From the NCBI RefSeq assembly GCF_025421775.1, contig NZ_JAOEFX010000005.1, positions 124,001-188,000 of the forward strand: 64,000 nucleotides of DNA, written 5' to 3'. Below the pieces are notes generated by a model that had not been told where the DNA came from, did not search any database, and worked only from the letters and a program-made list of their open reading frames with translations. Position numbers and translations under genes: made by a program. This DNA is from Paenarthrobacter aurescens (GTDB lineage Bacteria; Actinomycetota; Actinomycetes; Actinomycetales; Micrococcaceae). Numbering within the stretch: position 1 is the first letter of the stretch; every line of letters starts with the position of its first letter. This document shows positions 35,047 to 43,901 of this stretch, piece by piece.

Positions 35047-35811
35047 ATGATCAGATTCGAGAATGTCACCAAGGTATACGAGCAGAATGCCCGACCGGCG
35101 CTCGACTCTGTCAGCCTTGAGATCAACCGCGGGGAATTCACCTTCCTGGTGGGCGCTTCGGGCTCAGGCAAGTCCACCTTTCTGCGGTTGATCCTGAAGG
35201 AAGACAAAGCCTCCTCCGGATCCGTGTATGTTGCCGGCCAGAATGTTGCCAATATTTCCAGTTGGCGTGTCCCCAAGCTCCGGCGCGGCATAGGCGTGGT
35301 CTTCCAGGACTTCCGTCTGCTGCCCCAAAAGAACGTCTTCGCCAACGTTGCTTTCGCAATGCAGGTCATCGGCAAGAGCCGTTCCATTATTCGCGAAACA
35401 GTGCCTGAAGTCCTGAAAACTGTGGGCTTGGAGGGCAAGGAACGTCGCATGCCCCATGAACTTTCAGGTGGCGAGCAGCAGCGTGTGGCCATCGCCCGCG
35501 CCGTCGTGAATCGTCCCGGCATCCTGCTCGCGGACGAACCGACGGGCAACCTGGACCCCATCACCTCGATGGGAATCATGGGAGTCCTGGACAAGATCAA
35601 CCAGAACGGCACCACAGTAGTCATGGCAACCCACGACGACGACATCGTCAACGAAATGCGCCGCCGCGTGGTGGAACTCAAAAACGGCAAGGTCATCCGC
35701 GACGAAGCCAAAGCGCTGTACACCTCGATGATCCCCGTGGTTGGCGAATCGCGTCGACTGCGCGATGCCAGTGGCGAGGAACTCAACCGTGCCCAGGGGG
35801 CCCAGCTGTGA
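35047..35811 (+). CDS. ftsE: Cell division ATP-binding protein FtsE
   Basis: A 254-residue ABC ATPase with Walker A 'GASGSGKST', signature '[13 protein letters not shown]', Walker B 'ILLADEP' and 'ATHDDDIV'. It is about 25 residues longer than the E. coli protein, the extra being a polar C-terminal tail. With FtsX it signals cell division to a peptidoglycan hydrolase. The stop overlaps the GTG of ftsX. Confidence 0.97.
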   Translation: MIRFENVTKVYEQNARPALDSVSLEINRGEFTFLVGASGSGKSTFLRLILKEDKASSGSVYVAGQNVANISSWRVPKLRRGIGVVFQDFRLLPQKNVFANVAFAMQVIGKSRSIIRETVPEVLKTVGLEGKERRMPHELSGGEQQRVAIARAVVNRPGILLADEPTGNLDPITSMGIMGVLDKINQNGTTVVMATHDDDIVNEMRRRVVELKNGKVIRDEAKALYTSMIPVVGESRRLRDASGEELNRAQGAQL

Positions 35812-36722
35812 GGCTCTTGTTCATTCTCGGGGAAATCGGCAGTGGCCTGCGTCGAAACCTTTCCATGGTGATTTCCGTGGTTCTGGTGACGTTTGTTTCC
35901 CTGACGTTCGTTGGTGCGGCCGGAATGCTGCAGATGCAGATCAACCAGATGAAGGGCTACTGGTACGACAAAGTACAAGTTGCGGTTTTCCTCTGCAATG
36001 ACGGTTCGACGGCGGTGGGCTGCGCTTCGGGTCCAGCCACCGAGGAGCAACAGGCCAACCTTCAGTCGATGCTTGAGTCTCCGGCAGTCAAGCAGTACAT
36101 CAACGACTTCCAGTTCGAATCCCAGGCCGAAGCGTATACGCACTTCAAGGAACAGTTCTCCAACTCGCCGATTGTGGACTCAGTGTCCGAGGACCAGTTG
36201 CCCGCGTCCTTCCGCATCAACATGAAGAACCCCGAGAAGTACCAGATCATCAGCGAGACTTTCTCCTCCCAACCGGGCGTTGAGACGGTCAGCGACCAAC
36301 GGCAGGTTCTTGAGCGGATCTTCTCCTGGATGAACGGGGCATCGGTTGCAGCGATGGGTGTAGCCGCTGTGATGATTTTCTGCGCCGTGCTGCTCATTAC
36401 CACCACCATCCGGCTCTCGGCGTTCAGCCGACGGCGGGAAACCGGAATCATGCGACTCGTGGGCGCTTCCAAGACAGTGATCCAGCTACCGTTCATCCTG
36501 GAAGGTGTCATTGCCGCCGTCGTGGGTGCTGTACTGGCGTCGGTGACGTTGTGGCTCATGGCGCACTTCTGGCTGAATGGCGACCTGTCTACGCAGTTCC
36601 TCAACACTCCCTTTATTTCCTCCACCCAGGTACTGGTTATCGCACCAGTGCTGATCGCACTTGGCGCGGGGCTTGCCGGGATATCCTCCTTGTTGACCCT
36701 CCGGCGTTATCTGAAGGTCTAG
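35808..36722 (+). CDS. ftsX: Cell division protein FtsX
   Basis: A 304-residue membrane protein with one N-terminal helix (about 20-45), an extracellular domain (about 50-170) containing two Cys ('[15 protein letters not shown]'), and three C-terminal helices in the FtsX domain ('[19 protein letters not shown]'). It transmits FtsE ATP hydrolysis to an external hydrolase, probably the M23 protein encoded next. Confidence 0.96.
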   Translation: MRLLFILGEIGSGLRRNLSMVISVVLVTFVSLTFVGAAGMLQMQINQMKGYWYDKVQVAVFLCNDGSTAVGCASGPATEEQQANLQSMLESPAVKQYINDFQFESQAEAYTHFKEQFSNSPIVDSVSEDQLPASFRINMKNPEKYQIISETFSSQPGVETVSDQRQVLERIFSWMNGASVAAMGVAAVMIFCAVLLITTTIRLSAFSRRRETGIMRLVGASKTVIQLPFILEGVIAAVVGAVLASVTLWLMAHFWLNGDLSTQFLNTPFISSTQVLVIAPVLIALGAGLAGISSLLTLRRYLKV

Positions 36723-36777
36723 CCATGAACGCCGAAATCCGATGAACAACCATGCTGACAAGCGAAAAGGACTCCTG

Positions 36778-38193
36778 ATGACCATGTTGGACCCGAACTC
36801 CCTGCGCCGACGCCTCGCGTCAGGCAATGCTCGGATTCTGGGTGCCGTCCTGGCTGTGGGTCTGGCTGTCAGCCTCCTCTCAGGCGCCCCCACGGCACAG
36901 GCTGACAACCTCGAAGACCAGCAAGCCGCGCTCGAAGCGGAAGCTGCCAGGGTCCAGGCTTCCCTAGAATTCGTCGACGCCAATATCGCAAAGGCAGCCG
37001 GTGACCTCGTGATCTACCAGGGCCGCCTTCCGGGTGCCCAGCAGGCGCTGCTTGAGGCCCAAGGACGGGTGGCCAGCGCGGTCAAGGAAGTCGAGGCATT
37101 GGCTGCCAGAGTTGAACTTGCCCAGCAGAACAAGGCCAAGATCACCGAACAGTTGGAGAGCGACAAGCAGAAGATCACCGACACGAAGAAGCTGATCGGC
37201 CAGATCGCCTCCCAAGCCTACAAATCCGGCGGCGTTCCTACCAATGTCGCCCTGCTCTTTGGGTCCAGTGAGTCGGGCAGCCTGACTGAGTCGATGGATT
37301 TGGCCGACCAGGCCATGCGCAGCCAGAACGCCGCAATGACCAAGCTGACCCAGCAGAACGCTACCAACGTGAACTCCCAGGCACGGCTCGTCGCAGTCGA
37401 GGAGGAGATTCAGGACCTGAAGGCGAAGGCAGACGCTGCGCTTGAGCGGGAAAAGTCGGCGAGAGACGAGGCAGCGAGCAAGAAAGCTGAAGTCGATAAG
37501 CTGATTGAAGACACCACGCGCCTTAACGGACAACTGCAGGCTGCCAAGCCGGGCATCGAAGCCAACCTGGCCCGGGTGAAGGCTGAGCAGGATACCGTTG
37601 CCGCCGAAATTGTGGAGCGTGACCGGAAACTCAGGGAAGCCTGGGAAGCGGAGCAGCGTCGTCTTGCCGAAGAAGCTGCTGCTGCTGCCGCGGCTGCGGC
37701 TGCAGCTCAAGGACGGCCGGCCCCTCCGGAACAGCCGTACGTTCCGCCGGCCGCTGGTTCGCCGTCCGCTTTCGGCCTACGTCATCCCTTCGCCAGCTAC
37801 GTGCCTATTACGTCCGGGTTCGGCTGGCGTGCAACTCCGCCGGGGACCATCGACTTTTACGGTACTGGCGGCTACATGCACACCGGCATTGACTTCGGCG
37901 CGGCATGCGGCACTCCCGTCTACGCGGCAGCCGCAGGCGAAGTCTTCAACTCGGGTTGGAACTCGGCCGATGGCGGTGGCTGGCGTGTGAAGTTGTCCCA
38001 TGGGGTTGTTCAAGGGAACTCCCTGACCACCATCTACTACCACAACAGCAGCATCGTCGTGGCTAATGGCCAGCGGGTCTCGGCAGGCCAACTCATCGCG
38101 TTTTCCGGCAGCACGGGCAACTCCACCGGCTGCCACGCGCACTTTGAGACTTGGCTGAACGGCTCCGCAGTGGATCCCATGAACCTCCTCTAG
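36778..38193 (+). CDS. Coiled-coil M23 (LytM) peptidoglycan endopeptidase, EnvC-like
   Basis: A 471-residue exported protein. ATG 36778 is chosen for the AAAGGA upstream. The signal or anchor segment ends near 'PTAQADN' (residue ~43). Long coiled coils (about 45-300) precede a Gln/Ala/Pro linker and a complete LytM domain with zinc ligands in 'HTGIDFG' (near 368) and 'HAHFE' (near 452). The layout is that of EnvC-type FtsEX partners, but the protease residues are intact. It lies 55 bp after ftsX. Confidence 0.93.
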   Translation: MTMLDPNSLRRRLASGNARILGAVLAVGLAVSLLSGAPTAQADNLEDQQAALEAEAARVQASLEFVDANIAKAAGDLVIYQGRLPGAQQALLEAQGRVASAVKEVEALAARVELAQQNKAKITEQLESDKQKITDTKKLIGQIASQAYKSGGVPTNVALLFGSSESGSLTESMDLADQAMRSQNAAMTKLTQQNATNVNSQARLVAVEEEIQDLKAKADAALEREKSARDEAASKKAEVDKLIEDTTRLNGQLQAAKPGIEANLARVKAEQDTVAAEIVERDRKLREAWEAEQRRLAEEAAAAAAAAAAAQGRPAPPEQPYVPPAAGSPSAFGLRHPFASYVPITSGFGWRATPPGTIDFYGTGGYMHTGIDFGAACGTPVYAAAAGEVFNSGWNSADGGGWRVKLSHGVVQGNSLTTIYYHNSSIVVANGQRVSAGQLIAFSGSTGNSTGCHAHFETWLNGSAVDPMNLL

Positions 38194-38269
38194 CGTGCGG
38201 CCAGCGTGCGGGTCACCCCCGACGCTGGCGTACACTAGTTGAAATCCGCATCTAACAAGGAGTTCTACC

Positions 38270-38740
38270 GTGCCCAAGGAAAGTGGCCGTAAGGTAGTGG
38301 CCACCAATCGGAAGGCCCGGCATAACTACCATGTTCTGGACACCTATGAGGCAGGCATTGCCCTCATGGGAACAGAAGTGAAGTCCCTCCGTGAGGGACA
38401 TGCGTCCATGGTGGATGGCTTCTGCACGTTCTACAACGACGAGTTGTGGATGGAAGGTATCCATATCCCTGAGTATCACCAGGGGAGTTGGACCAACCAT
38501 GCCGCGCGCCGGCGTCGTAAGCTCTTGCTTCATCGCGAAGAACTGGACAAGATCTCGCAGAAGATCCGTGAGTCCGGCTTCACTGTGGTGCCGCTTCAGC
38601 TTTACTTCCTGGACGGCAGGGCCAAAGTGGAAATTGCCATCGCCCGCGGTAAGAAGGACTACGACAAGCGTCAAACCCTGCGTGAGCAGCAGGACAAGCG
38701 TGAGTCGCTTCGTGAGCTGCGGGAACGCAACCGACGCTAG
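38270..38740 (+). CDS. smpB: SsrA-binding protein SmpB
   Basis: A 156-residue RNA-binding protein starting at GTG with AAGGAG 7 bases upstream. Signatures include 'NRKARHNYHV', 'GIALMGTEVKSLREG', 'HIPEYHQGS' and a basic C-terminal tail. It carries tmRNA to stalled ribosomes. A -10-like TACACT at 38231-38236 may serve it. The tmRNA gene follows 122 bp later. Confidence 0.97.
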   Translation: MPKESGRKVVATNRKARHNYHVLDTYEAGIALMGTEVKSLREGHASMVDGFCTFYNDELWMEGIHIPEYHQGSWTNHAARRRRKLLLHREELDKISQKIRESGFTVVPLQLYFLDGRAKVEIAIARGKKDYDKRQTLREQQDKRESLRELRERNRR

Positions 38741-38862
38741 GCTCCGTGCCAGGCGTGTCCGGGGAATGTTCCGCCGGATGAATGCGTTATGATGGGTAGT
38801 CCGACAGGAACTCGATGTACTCCGTGCAATCGGGTCGCCGGTCGGGTTTGGTAACAAAATAC

Positions 38863-39229
38863 GGGGATGATCGGTTTCGACGATGTTAGTCGCGACAGGT
38901 GAAGCGGGCCGAGGATGCAGAATTATCTCGTAAACGCTGTCTGCAAACCAATAAGTGCCGAATCTAAGCGCACTGACTTCGCTCTCGCTGCCTAAGCAGT
39001 AAGACAGTCCGTCAGCCCGGGGTTGCTATCGCCCCGGTTCCTGGCGTCATTTAGATAGCCACTGCTGTTTGCCTTCGTCATTGAGGTAAACGGGACTCTT
39101 AGATGACTGGGCCCGGATCAGCCACCTGTTCGCAGGATGGCTGGGGCCGAGAAAATCCGACGCGAACTGCGCCCGGAGAAGCCCTGACAAAACGACATCG
39201 GACGGGGGTTCAATTCCCCCCATCTCCAC
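38863..39229 (+). ncRNA. ssrA: Transfer-messenger RNA
   Basis: The 5' end GGGGATGATCGG pairs with the 3' end CATCTCC to make the tRNA-like acceptor stem. A T-arm 'GGGGGTTCAATTCCCCC' is present near 39203. The tag frame resumes at GCC 38957 and encodes AESKRTDFALAA before TAA 38993-38995. CCA is not fully encoded. The RNA rescues stalled ribosomes with SmpB, encoded just upstream. TATGAT at 38788-38793 is a possible -10. A terminator follows immediately. Confidence 0.96.
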
Positions 39230-39238
39230 CCTGGAAAG

Positions 39239-39270
39239 CCCTCGGATCCTCGTGATCCGGGGGTTTTCTT
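39239..39270 (+). terminator. Terminator of ssrA
   Basis: A hairpin, CCCTCGGATC pairing with GATCCGGGGG, is followed by TTTTCTT directly after the tmRNA 3' end. Confidence 0.88.
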
Positions 39271-39386
39271 GTGCCCGGAACCAGGAGCGTTCACCCAAGG
39301 CGTACCAAACCCAGGACTAGTGGCGCGTGATTGGCGGTTGAACTGGGTAAGCGCTCAACAGCGTGAGTGGTGGCGGGAGGCATGTG

Positions 39387-40370
39387 ATGAGCACTGAACC
39401 TGAGTTTGAATTGCAGGACCCGGACGACGAGCAAGCCGTGGACGCTTACTCGCGGATCGTGATTCGTGTGGCCGCGTCAGTAACGCCCCATGTTGCCGCC
39501 ATCGAGATGACGAGCACTGGCCGCCGGGGTCAGATCCGCAGGGGCAGTGGCTCGGCCGTTGTCTTCACTGGTGATGGGTACATGCTGACGAACGCGCATG
39601 TGGTGGCGGGTATCCGGTCCGGCCGGGCTGTATTCTCCGACGGGAAGCATACCGAGGTGGAGTTGGTGGGCGCAGATCCGTTATCCGACCTTGCGGTGGT
39701 CCGTGGCTTGAGGCCTGGCCCGTCGCCGGCGTTGTTGGGCAACGCCGACACGTTAAGGGTGGGCCAGCTGGTGATCGCCGTGGGCAACCCGTTGGGATTG
39801 GCCGGATCGGTTACCGCGGGTGTGGTCAGCGGACTGGGCAGATCCATCCCTGTCCGGGCTGGTGAGCACAGGCGCGTCATAGAGGATGTGATCCAAACGG
39901 ACGCCGCCCTCAATCCCGGGAACTCTGGAGGTGCGCTGGCCGATGCCCGGGGGCGGATCGTCGGAATCAACACAGCTGTGGCCGGGCTTGGGCTCGGGTT
40001 GGCGGTGCCAATCAATGCGACAAGCCAGCGCATCATCGCCGGGCTGCTGAGGGATGGCAGGGTTCGCCGCGCCTATCTGGGTTTGGTGAGTACGCCAATA
40101 TCCCTTGACGCCAGTGCTGTGGTGCGGACGGGCCAGAAGGAGGGGCTGCGTGTGGTGGAGGTGATCCCGAATTCTCCCGCGGAGCTGTCAGGACTCCAAC
40201 CGGGGGACTTGGTGCTGCGCGCTCAGGGGCGGGCAGTGTCCAGTGCGGAAAGCCTGCAGAAACTGCTGTTTGAGGAAGCCATCGGCGAACCCTTCCCCCT
40301 AACGGTGCTGAGGGAAGGGAAGGCACTGCATGTCATTGCGGTGCCCTCAGAAATGAGCCAGCAGAATTAG
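39387..40370 (+). CDS. HtrA/DegP-like trypsin-type serine protease with PDZ domain
   Basis: A 327-residue protein. ATG 39387 is chosen because GGGAGG lies 6 bases upstream. The protease domain (about 25-215) has catalytic His in 'LTNAHVV' (~71), Asp in 'SDLAVV' (~101) and Ser in 'NPGNSGGAL' (~181). A PDZ domain follows (about 225-320, 'GLQPGDLVLRA'). Unlike most HtrA proteins it has no signal peptide or membrane anchor, suggesting a cytoplasmic quality-control role. Confidence 0.9.
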   Translation: MSTEPEFELQDPDDEQAVDAYSRIVIRVAASVTPHVAAIEMTSTGRRGQIRRGSGSAVVFTGDGYMLTNAHVVAGIRSGRAVFSDGKHTEVELVGADPLSDLAVVRGLRPGPSPALLGNADTLRVGQLVIAVGNPLGLAGSVTAGVVSGLGRSIPVRAGEHRRVIEDVIQTDAALNPGNSGGALADARGRIVGINTAVAGLGLGLAVPINATSQRIIAGLLRDGRVRRAYLGLVSTPISLDASAVVRTGQKEGLRVVEVIPNSPAELSGLQPGDLVLRAQGRAVSSAESLQKLLFEEAIGEPFPLTVLREGKALHVIAVPSEMSQQN

Positions 40371-40377
40371 GGAAAAG

Positions 40378-40752
40378 CTAGGCTTGGTTCTCCGGTACGT
40401 CGACGACGCCAACGAAGCGGCTGCCCACGCCTTCGTATTCGCTGCGCACTTCACCCAGGAAGAGCTTGGGAAGGTCGCTGTTCCGGTGGGTGCCGCAGTA
40501 AACGAAGGAAAAGTCAGGCCACCATTTCTTGGGGCGAACGGCTTCGGAGTAGCCACATACGGCACAGGTCAGATGAACCCAGACAGGGCGTTTGCCTGTG
40601 CGGTTGGCTCGAGACTGCACCAGCCACGCCGGGGGATTGTCCTGCATCTCCCGGAGTTCTGCTTCTGAAAGCCGGGACGGAATACCGTGGCGTTGGGCCA
40701 TTTCCATCGAAATATCAAGGGCCAATGCTGCATCACGTCTGCTAATCACCAC
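40378..40752 (-). CDS. Conserved hypothetical protein with a possible metal-binding Cys cluster
   Basis: A 124-residue soluble protein starting at GTG. The central part has 'CAVCGY' and 'YCGTH', which could bind zinc. The N-terminal ~45 residues are helical, and the C-terminus is acidic and beta-rich. It converges on the protease gene with a 7-bp gap and diverges from the MFS gene. I do not recognise the family. Confidence 0.7.
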   Translation of the reverse strand: MVISRRDAALALDISMEMAQRHGIPSRLSEAELREMQDNPPAWLVQSRANRTGKRPVWVHLTCAVCGYSEAVRPKKWWPDFSFVYCGTHRNSDLPKLFLGEVRSEYEGVGSRFVGVVDVPENQA

Positions 40753-40789
40753 TCAACGATACGGGACTTCCCGGGCGTAGGCTGTGCTC

Positions 40790-42241
40790 ATGACTGACGC
40801 AACGGTCCTGCCGCCGAGTACACCTCTCCAGAAACGCGTGCTGGTGGTGGCGATCGTGGCTTCGTTCATCGCCATCCTTGACGGTTTTGTGGTGAACCTC
40901 GCACTCCCCGCCATCGGGCGGGAACTCGGCGGCGGCCTGGTTATCCAGCAGTGGGTGGTGGACGCGTACCTGCTCACCCTGGGCGGATTGATCCTTGTGG
41001 CCGGCTCACTGTCCGACCATTTCGGCAGGGCACGGATCCTTGAGTGGGGCCTGGCCGGCTTCGCACTGACCTCGGTGCTGTGCGGTTTGGCATGGACCGG
41101 CGAAGTGCTGGTGGTTTCCAGGGCGCTCCAAGGGATCGCGGGTGCCCTTTTGGTTCCGAGCTCGCTGGCCATGATTATCACGTCGTTCTCCGGCCCTGCC
41201 CAATCGAAGGCCATTGGCCAGTGGTCCGGGTGGACCAGTGCGGCGGCCATTGTCGGCCCGCTCATCGGCGGCCTGGCGGTCGACGTCCTCTCATGGCGGG
41301 TGATCTTCTTCATCAACGTCATTCCTGCAGTTGCCATCTGGCCTATGCTGGCCGGTCTTCGTGCGTCCGACGCCGCGCGGGACAAGAGCAAACGCATCGA
41401 CTACCTCGGAGCCGTCCTGGCCATGGTGGGCCTCGGTGGACCCGTGTTTGCGTTCATCGAACAAGGCCGCATGGGCTGGGGCAGCGCCCAGGTGTGGGTG
41501 CCATTGGCGGTTGGCGTGGTGGCCATGGCCTTTTTCCTGATCCACGAGGCACGGACTCCTGAGCCCATGCTGCCGCTCAGGCTGTTCACCATCCGCAATT
41601 TTGGCTGGGGCAACCTGGCCACCCTGGCCATCTACGGCGGCATTTCTCTGGGCTTCTTCGTCTTGGGGATTTACCTGCAGCAGGTGGGCGGCATGGGTGC
41701 CACGGTGGCAGGAATGGCACTCCTGCCGGGCACGGTCATCCTGATGCTGGGTGCTTCATACTTTGGCGGTTTGGCCGGAAAATACGGACCCAGATGGTTC
41801 ATGACTGCGGGTCCGCTGCTGTGCGGTGTGGGCTTCCTGATGTCATTGTCGGTTCAGGAGCCGCTCAATTACTGGACTCAGGTGCTGCCGGGCCAGATCG
41901 TCTTCGGTCTGGGCTTGGCGACGCTCGTGGCACCACTCACAGCCGCGATCCTCGGTGCCGTCCCACCTGAGGAAGCCGGGATCGGTTCAGCGGTGAACAA
42001 CGCTGTTGCGCGTATCGCAGGTCTGATTTCGATCGCCTTTGCAGGGGTGATTGTCGGCCCGGTTTTTGCCCGGGAGGGTCTCTACAACGCCTTGCTGGTC
42101 ACAGCTGGTCTGTTCCTGTTCGGGGCGGCGGCGTCCGCCGTCGGGATCCGAAACCCGCCACGCGAAGCGGAGACTGCGGCCAAAAGCCAACCGGATGCAG
42201 CAGCGCCCGACGACGGCGGTGCGGCCGGGCAGCGCAGCTGA
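40790..42241 (+). CDS. MFS drug exporter, DHA2 (EmrB/QacA) family
   Basis: A 483-residue membrane protein with about 14 helices and DHA2 signatures: 'FIAILDGFVVNLALPAI' in helix 1, 'GGLILVAGSLSDHFGR' (motif A) and 'GIAGALLVPSSLAMI' (motif C-like). The C-terminal ~30 residues are polar. Probably a proton-coupled multidrug exporter. Start is ATG 40790, two codons after an in-frame GTG. The DtxR-type gene converges on it with a 29-bp gap and no terminator hairpin. Confidence 0.9.
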   Translation: MTDATVLPPSTPLQKRVLVVAIVASFIAILDGFVVNLALPAIGRELGGGLVIQQWVVDAYLLTLGGLILVAGSLSDHFGRARILEWGLAGFALTSVLCGLAWTGEVLVVSRALQGIAGALLVPSSLAMIITSFSGPAQSKAIGQWSGWTSAAAIVGPLIGGLAVDVLSWRVIFFINVIPAVAIWPMLAGLRASDAARDKSKRIDYLGAVLAMVGLGGPVFAFIEQGRMGWGSAQVWVPLAVGVVAMAFFLIHEARTPEPMLPLRLFTIRNFGWGNLATLAIYGGISLGFFVLGIYLQQVGGMGATVAGMALLPGTVILMLGASYFGGLAGKYGPRWFMTAGPLLCGVGFLMSLSVQEPLNYWTQVLPGQIVFGLGLATLVAPLTAAILGAVPPEEAGIGSAVNNAVARIAGLISIAFAGVIVGPVFAREGLYNALLVTAGLFLFGAAASAVGIRNPPREAETAAKSQPDAAAPDDGGAAGQRS

Positions 42242-42270
42242 CCTTGGGCGTGGGCCCGGCAGCGTTCAGG

Positions 42271-42984
42271 TCAGCGCGTCGGCAGGACGCAGCCTTCGTG
42301 GACCTCTGCGCTCTGCACCCAGAGCGCAGACGTCACTTCATCCGCGAGATCGAATTCCCGGCCCTGGGCGCCACTGCCGATCCGCACTACCAGTGCCCCT
42401 CCGAAGGGTTTGCGCCCAACGACTTCAACCGGCGCGTCCAAGGCGATCTCCTCAGCAGCAAGGTACCGGAGAAGGTCCGGGTTCTCGTCGCTGATCCGGG
42501 TGATGCGGCCTGAGTGTCCTTGGTCCAGTTCGATCATGCGGTAAGCATGCGGCAACTCGACGGACCCATCGGCTGAAGGAATAGGATCTCCATGCGGATC
42601 CCGGACAGGATGGCCAAGCTTGGCGGACATGCGTTCGATGAAAGTATCTGACACCGCATGTTCCAGCATCTCGGCTTCGTCGTGGACTTCGTCCCAGCTG
42701 TACCCGAGTTCTTCCACGAGGTAAGTTTCGATGAGTCGGTGCCGCCGTACCATGGCCAAGGCCAGCCGCATGCCCGCGGGAGTCAGCCGGATGGCACTGT
42801 AGGGTTGGTGGTCCACCAGGCCCTGGTCTTTGAGCTTGCGGACCATTTCAGACACCGAAGAATTGGCGACACCCAGGCGCTGGGCGAGTTGGGAGGACGT
42901 AATCGGCTTGTCTTGCCACTCCGTGTAGGAGTAGATGACCTTGACGTAGTCCTCGATCGAGGAGGAGGGCGTACTGGTCTTCAC
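42271..42984 (-). CDS. DtxR-family metal-dependent regulator with MntR-type metal ligands
   Basis: A 237-residue regulator with the three-domain DtxR/IdeR layout: HTH (about 8-70, 'SSQLAQRLGVANSSVSEMV'), dimerisation domain (about 75-150) and C-terminal SH3-like FeoA domain (about 160-237). At the first metal site, D12 replaces DtxR M10 and E105 replaces C102, with H82, E108 and H109 retained. This is the set seen in manganese-sensing MntR. Long MntR proteins of this type occur in actinobacteria. Target genes are not shown by the sequence. Confidence 0.88.
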   Translation of the reverse strand: MKTSTPSSSIEDYVKVIYSYTEWQDKPITSSQLAQRLGVANSSVSEMVRKLKDQGLVDHQPYSAIRLTPAGMRLALAMVRRHRLIETYLVEELGYSWDEVHDEAEMLEHAVSDTFIERMSAKLGHPVRDPHGDPIPSADGSVELPHAYRMIELDQGHSGRITRISDENPDLLRYLAAEEIALDAPVEVVGRKPFGGALVVRIGSGAQGREFDLADEVTSALWVQSAEVHEGCVLPTR

Positions 42985-42994
42985 AACCCCAAGC

Positions 42995-43840
42995 CTACCG
43001 TGGCGGAGCGTTGTGGATATTGAGTGCCCGCCAGGTTTGTGTCACGTACGGCAGTTGGACGGTGTCTCCTGGCACGTACCCCAAGTGGTCGAAGAGATAC
43101 CACTCCAGGTTCCCCATGACCTTTGCCCTTGTGGCATCGTTGGCGCGCAGATAGTAGCTGCGCGACTTGGTCAACTCCATGATGTCCTCAGGCGTCAAGG
43201 CGTCCTCCCATTTGGTGAGGTGGCTCTCCAAGCCTGCAAACTCCGGGCCGATGACGGGCCGGAAGCCGGGCTTGTGGACGTCTCCTGCATGCATAATGCG
43301 CGAGAGGCGGTGTACCCACGGAACAGCGGTGTCCAGCTGGTTCCAGATCAATCCCAAGGTGCCCTGCGGCCGCAGGATCCGGGCGATTTCGGTGCTGGCT
43401 GCGAATGGATCGCACCAGTGCCAGGCCTGGGCGACACTGACGACGTCGAATGCTGAGTCCGTCAGTCCAGTCGCCTCGGCCGTTCCCACCAACGCATTGA
43501 CCTGGGGGTAGGCCTTCCGCAATTGCTCCAGCATGTCTGTGGAAGGGTCGACGGCGGCGACCTCCAGTCCGCGTTCTGCGAGGAGAGCCGTGAACTTGCC
43601 TGTACCCGCTCCTACGTCCGCAGCGGTTCTGGCCCCTTCGGGAACGAGCCAGTCCACGGAATCCGAAGGATAGCCCGGACGCACGCGATCGTAGTGCTCG
43701 CCGCCGTCCTGGAAGCTCAGGCCGAGTTCATTCCTGCGGGTTGCGTGGAGCTTGGGACCACGTGGTCCTGCCGGCCCGGGTACGCCGCGCTGTCCGCTTG
43801 AGGAAGCCGGAGAACTCAAAGCCACTGAAGACTCCTTCAT
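42995..43840 (-). CDS. Class I SAM-dependent methyltransferase
   Basis: A 281-residue enzyme with motif I 'AADVGAGTGKFT' near 74, motif II 'VAAVDPSTDMLEQL' and motif IV-like 'FDVVSVAQAWHW', the Methyltransf_11 pattern. The first ~40 residues are low-complexity with a short Gly-X-Y run ('GVPGPAGPRGPK'). It ends 10 bp before the start of the DtxR-type gene on the same strand, so the two may be cotranscribed. The substrate is unknown. Confidence 0.85.
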   Translation of the reverse strand: MKESSVALSSPASSSGQRGVPGPAGPRGPKLHATRRNELGLSFQDGGEHYDRVRPGYPSDSVDWLVPEGARTAADVGAGTGKFTALLAERGLEVAAVDPSTDMLEQLRKAYPQVNALVGTAEATGLTDSAFDVVSVAQAWHWCDPFAASTEIARILRPQGTLGLIWNQLDTAVPWVHRLSRIMHAGDVHKPGFRPVIGPEFAGLESHLTKWEDALTPEDIMELTKSRSYYLRANDATRAKVMGNLEWYLFDHLGYVPGDTVQLPYVTQTWRALNIHNAPPR

Positions 43841-43901
43841 AGGGTCGCCAAAGATACTCTACGAATTTACCGCAGTGGCAGGAAGCCTTGGTCCGCGTCT
43901 C

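Noticed and set aside
39203..39228. tRNA-like T-arm and acceptor end
   Set aside because: It belongs to the 3' tRNA-like domain of ssrA; there is no separate tRNA.
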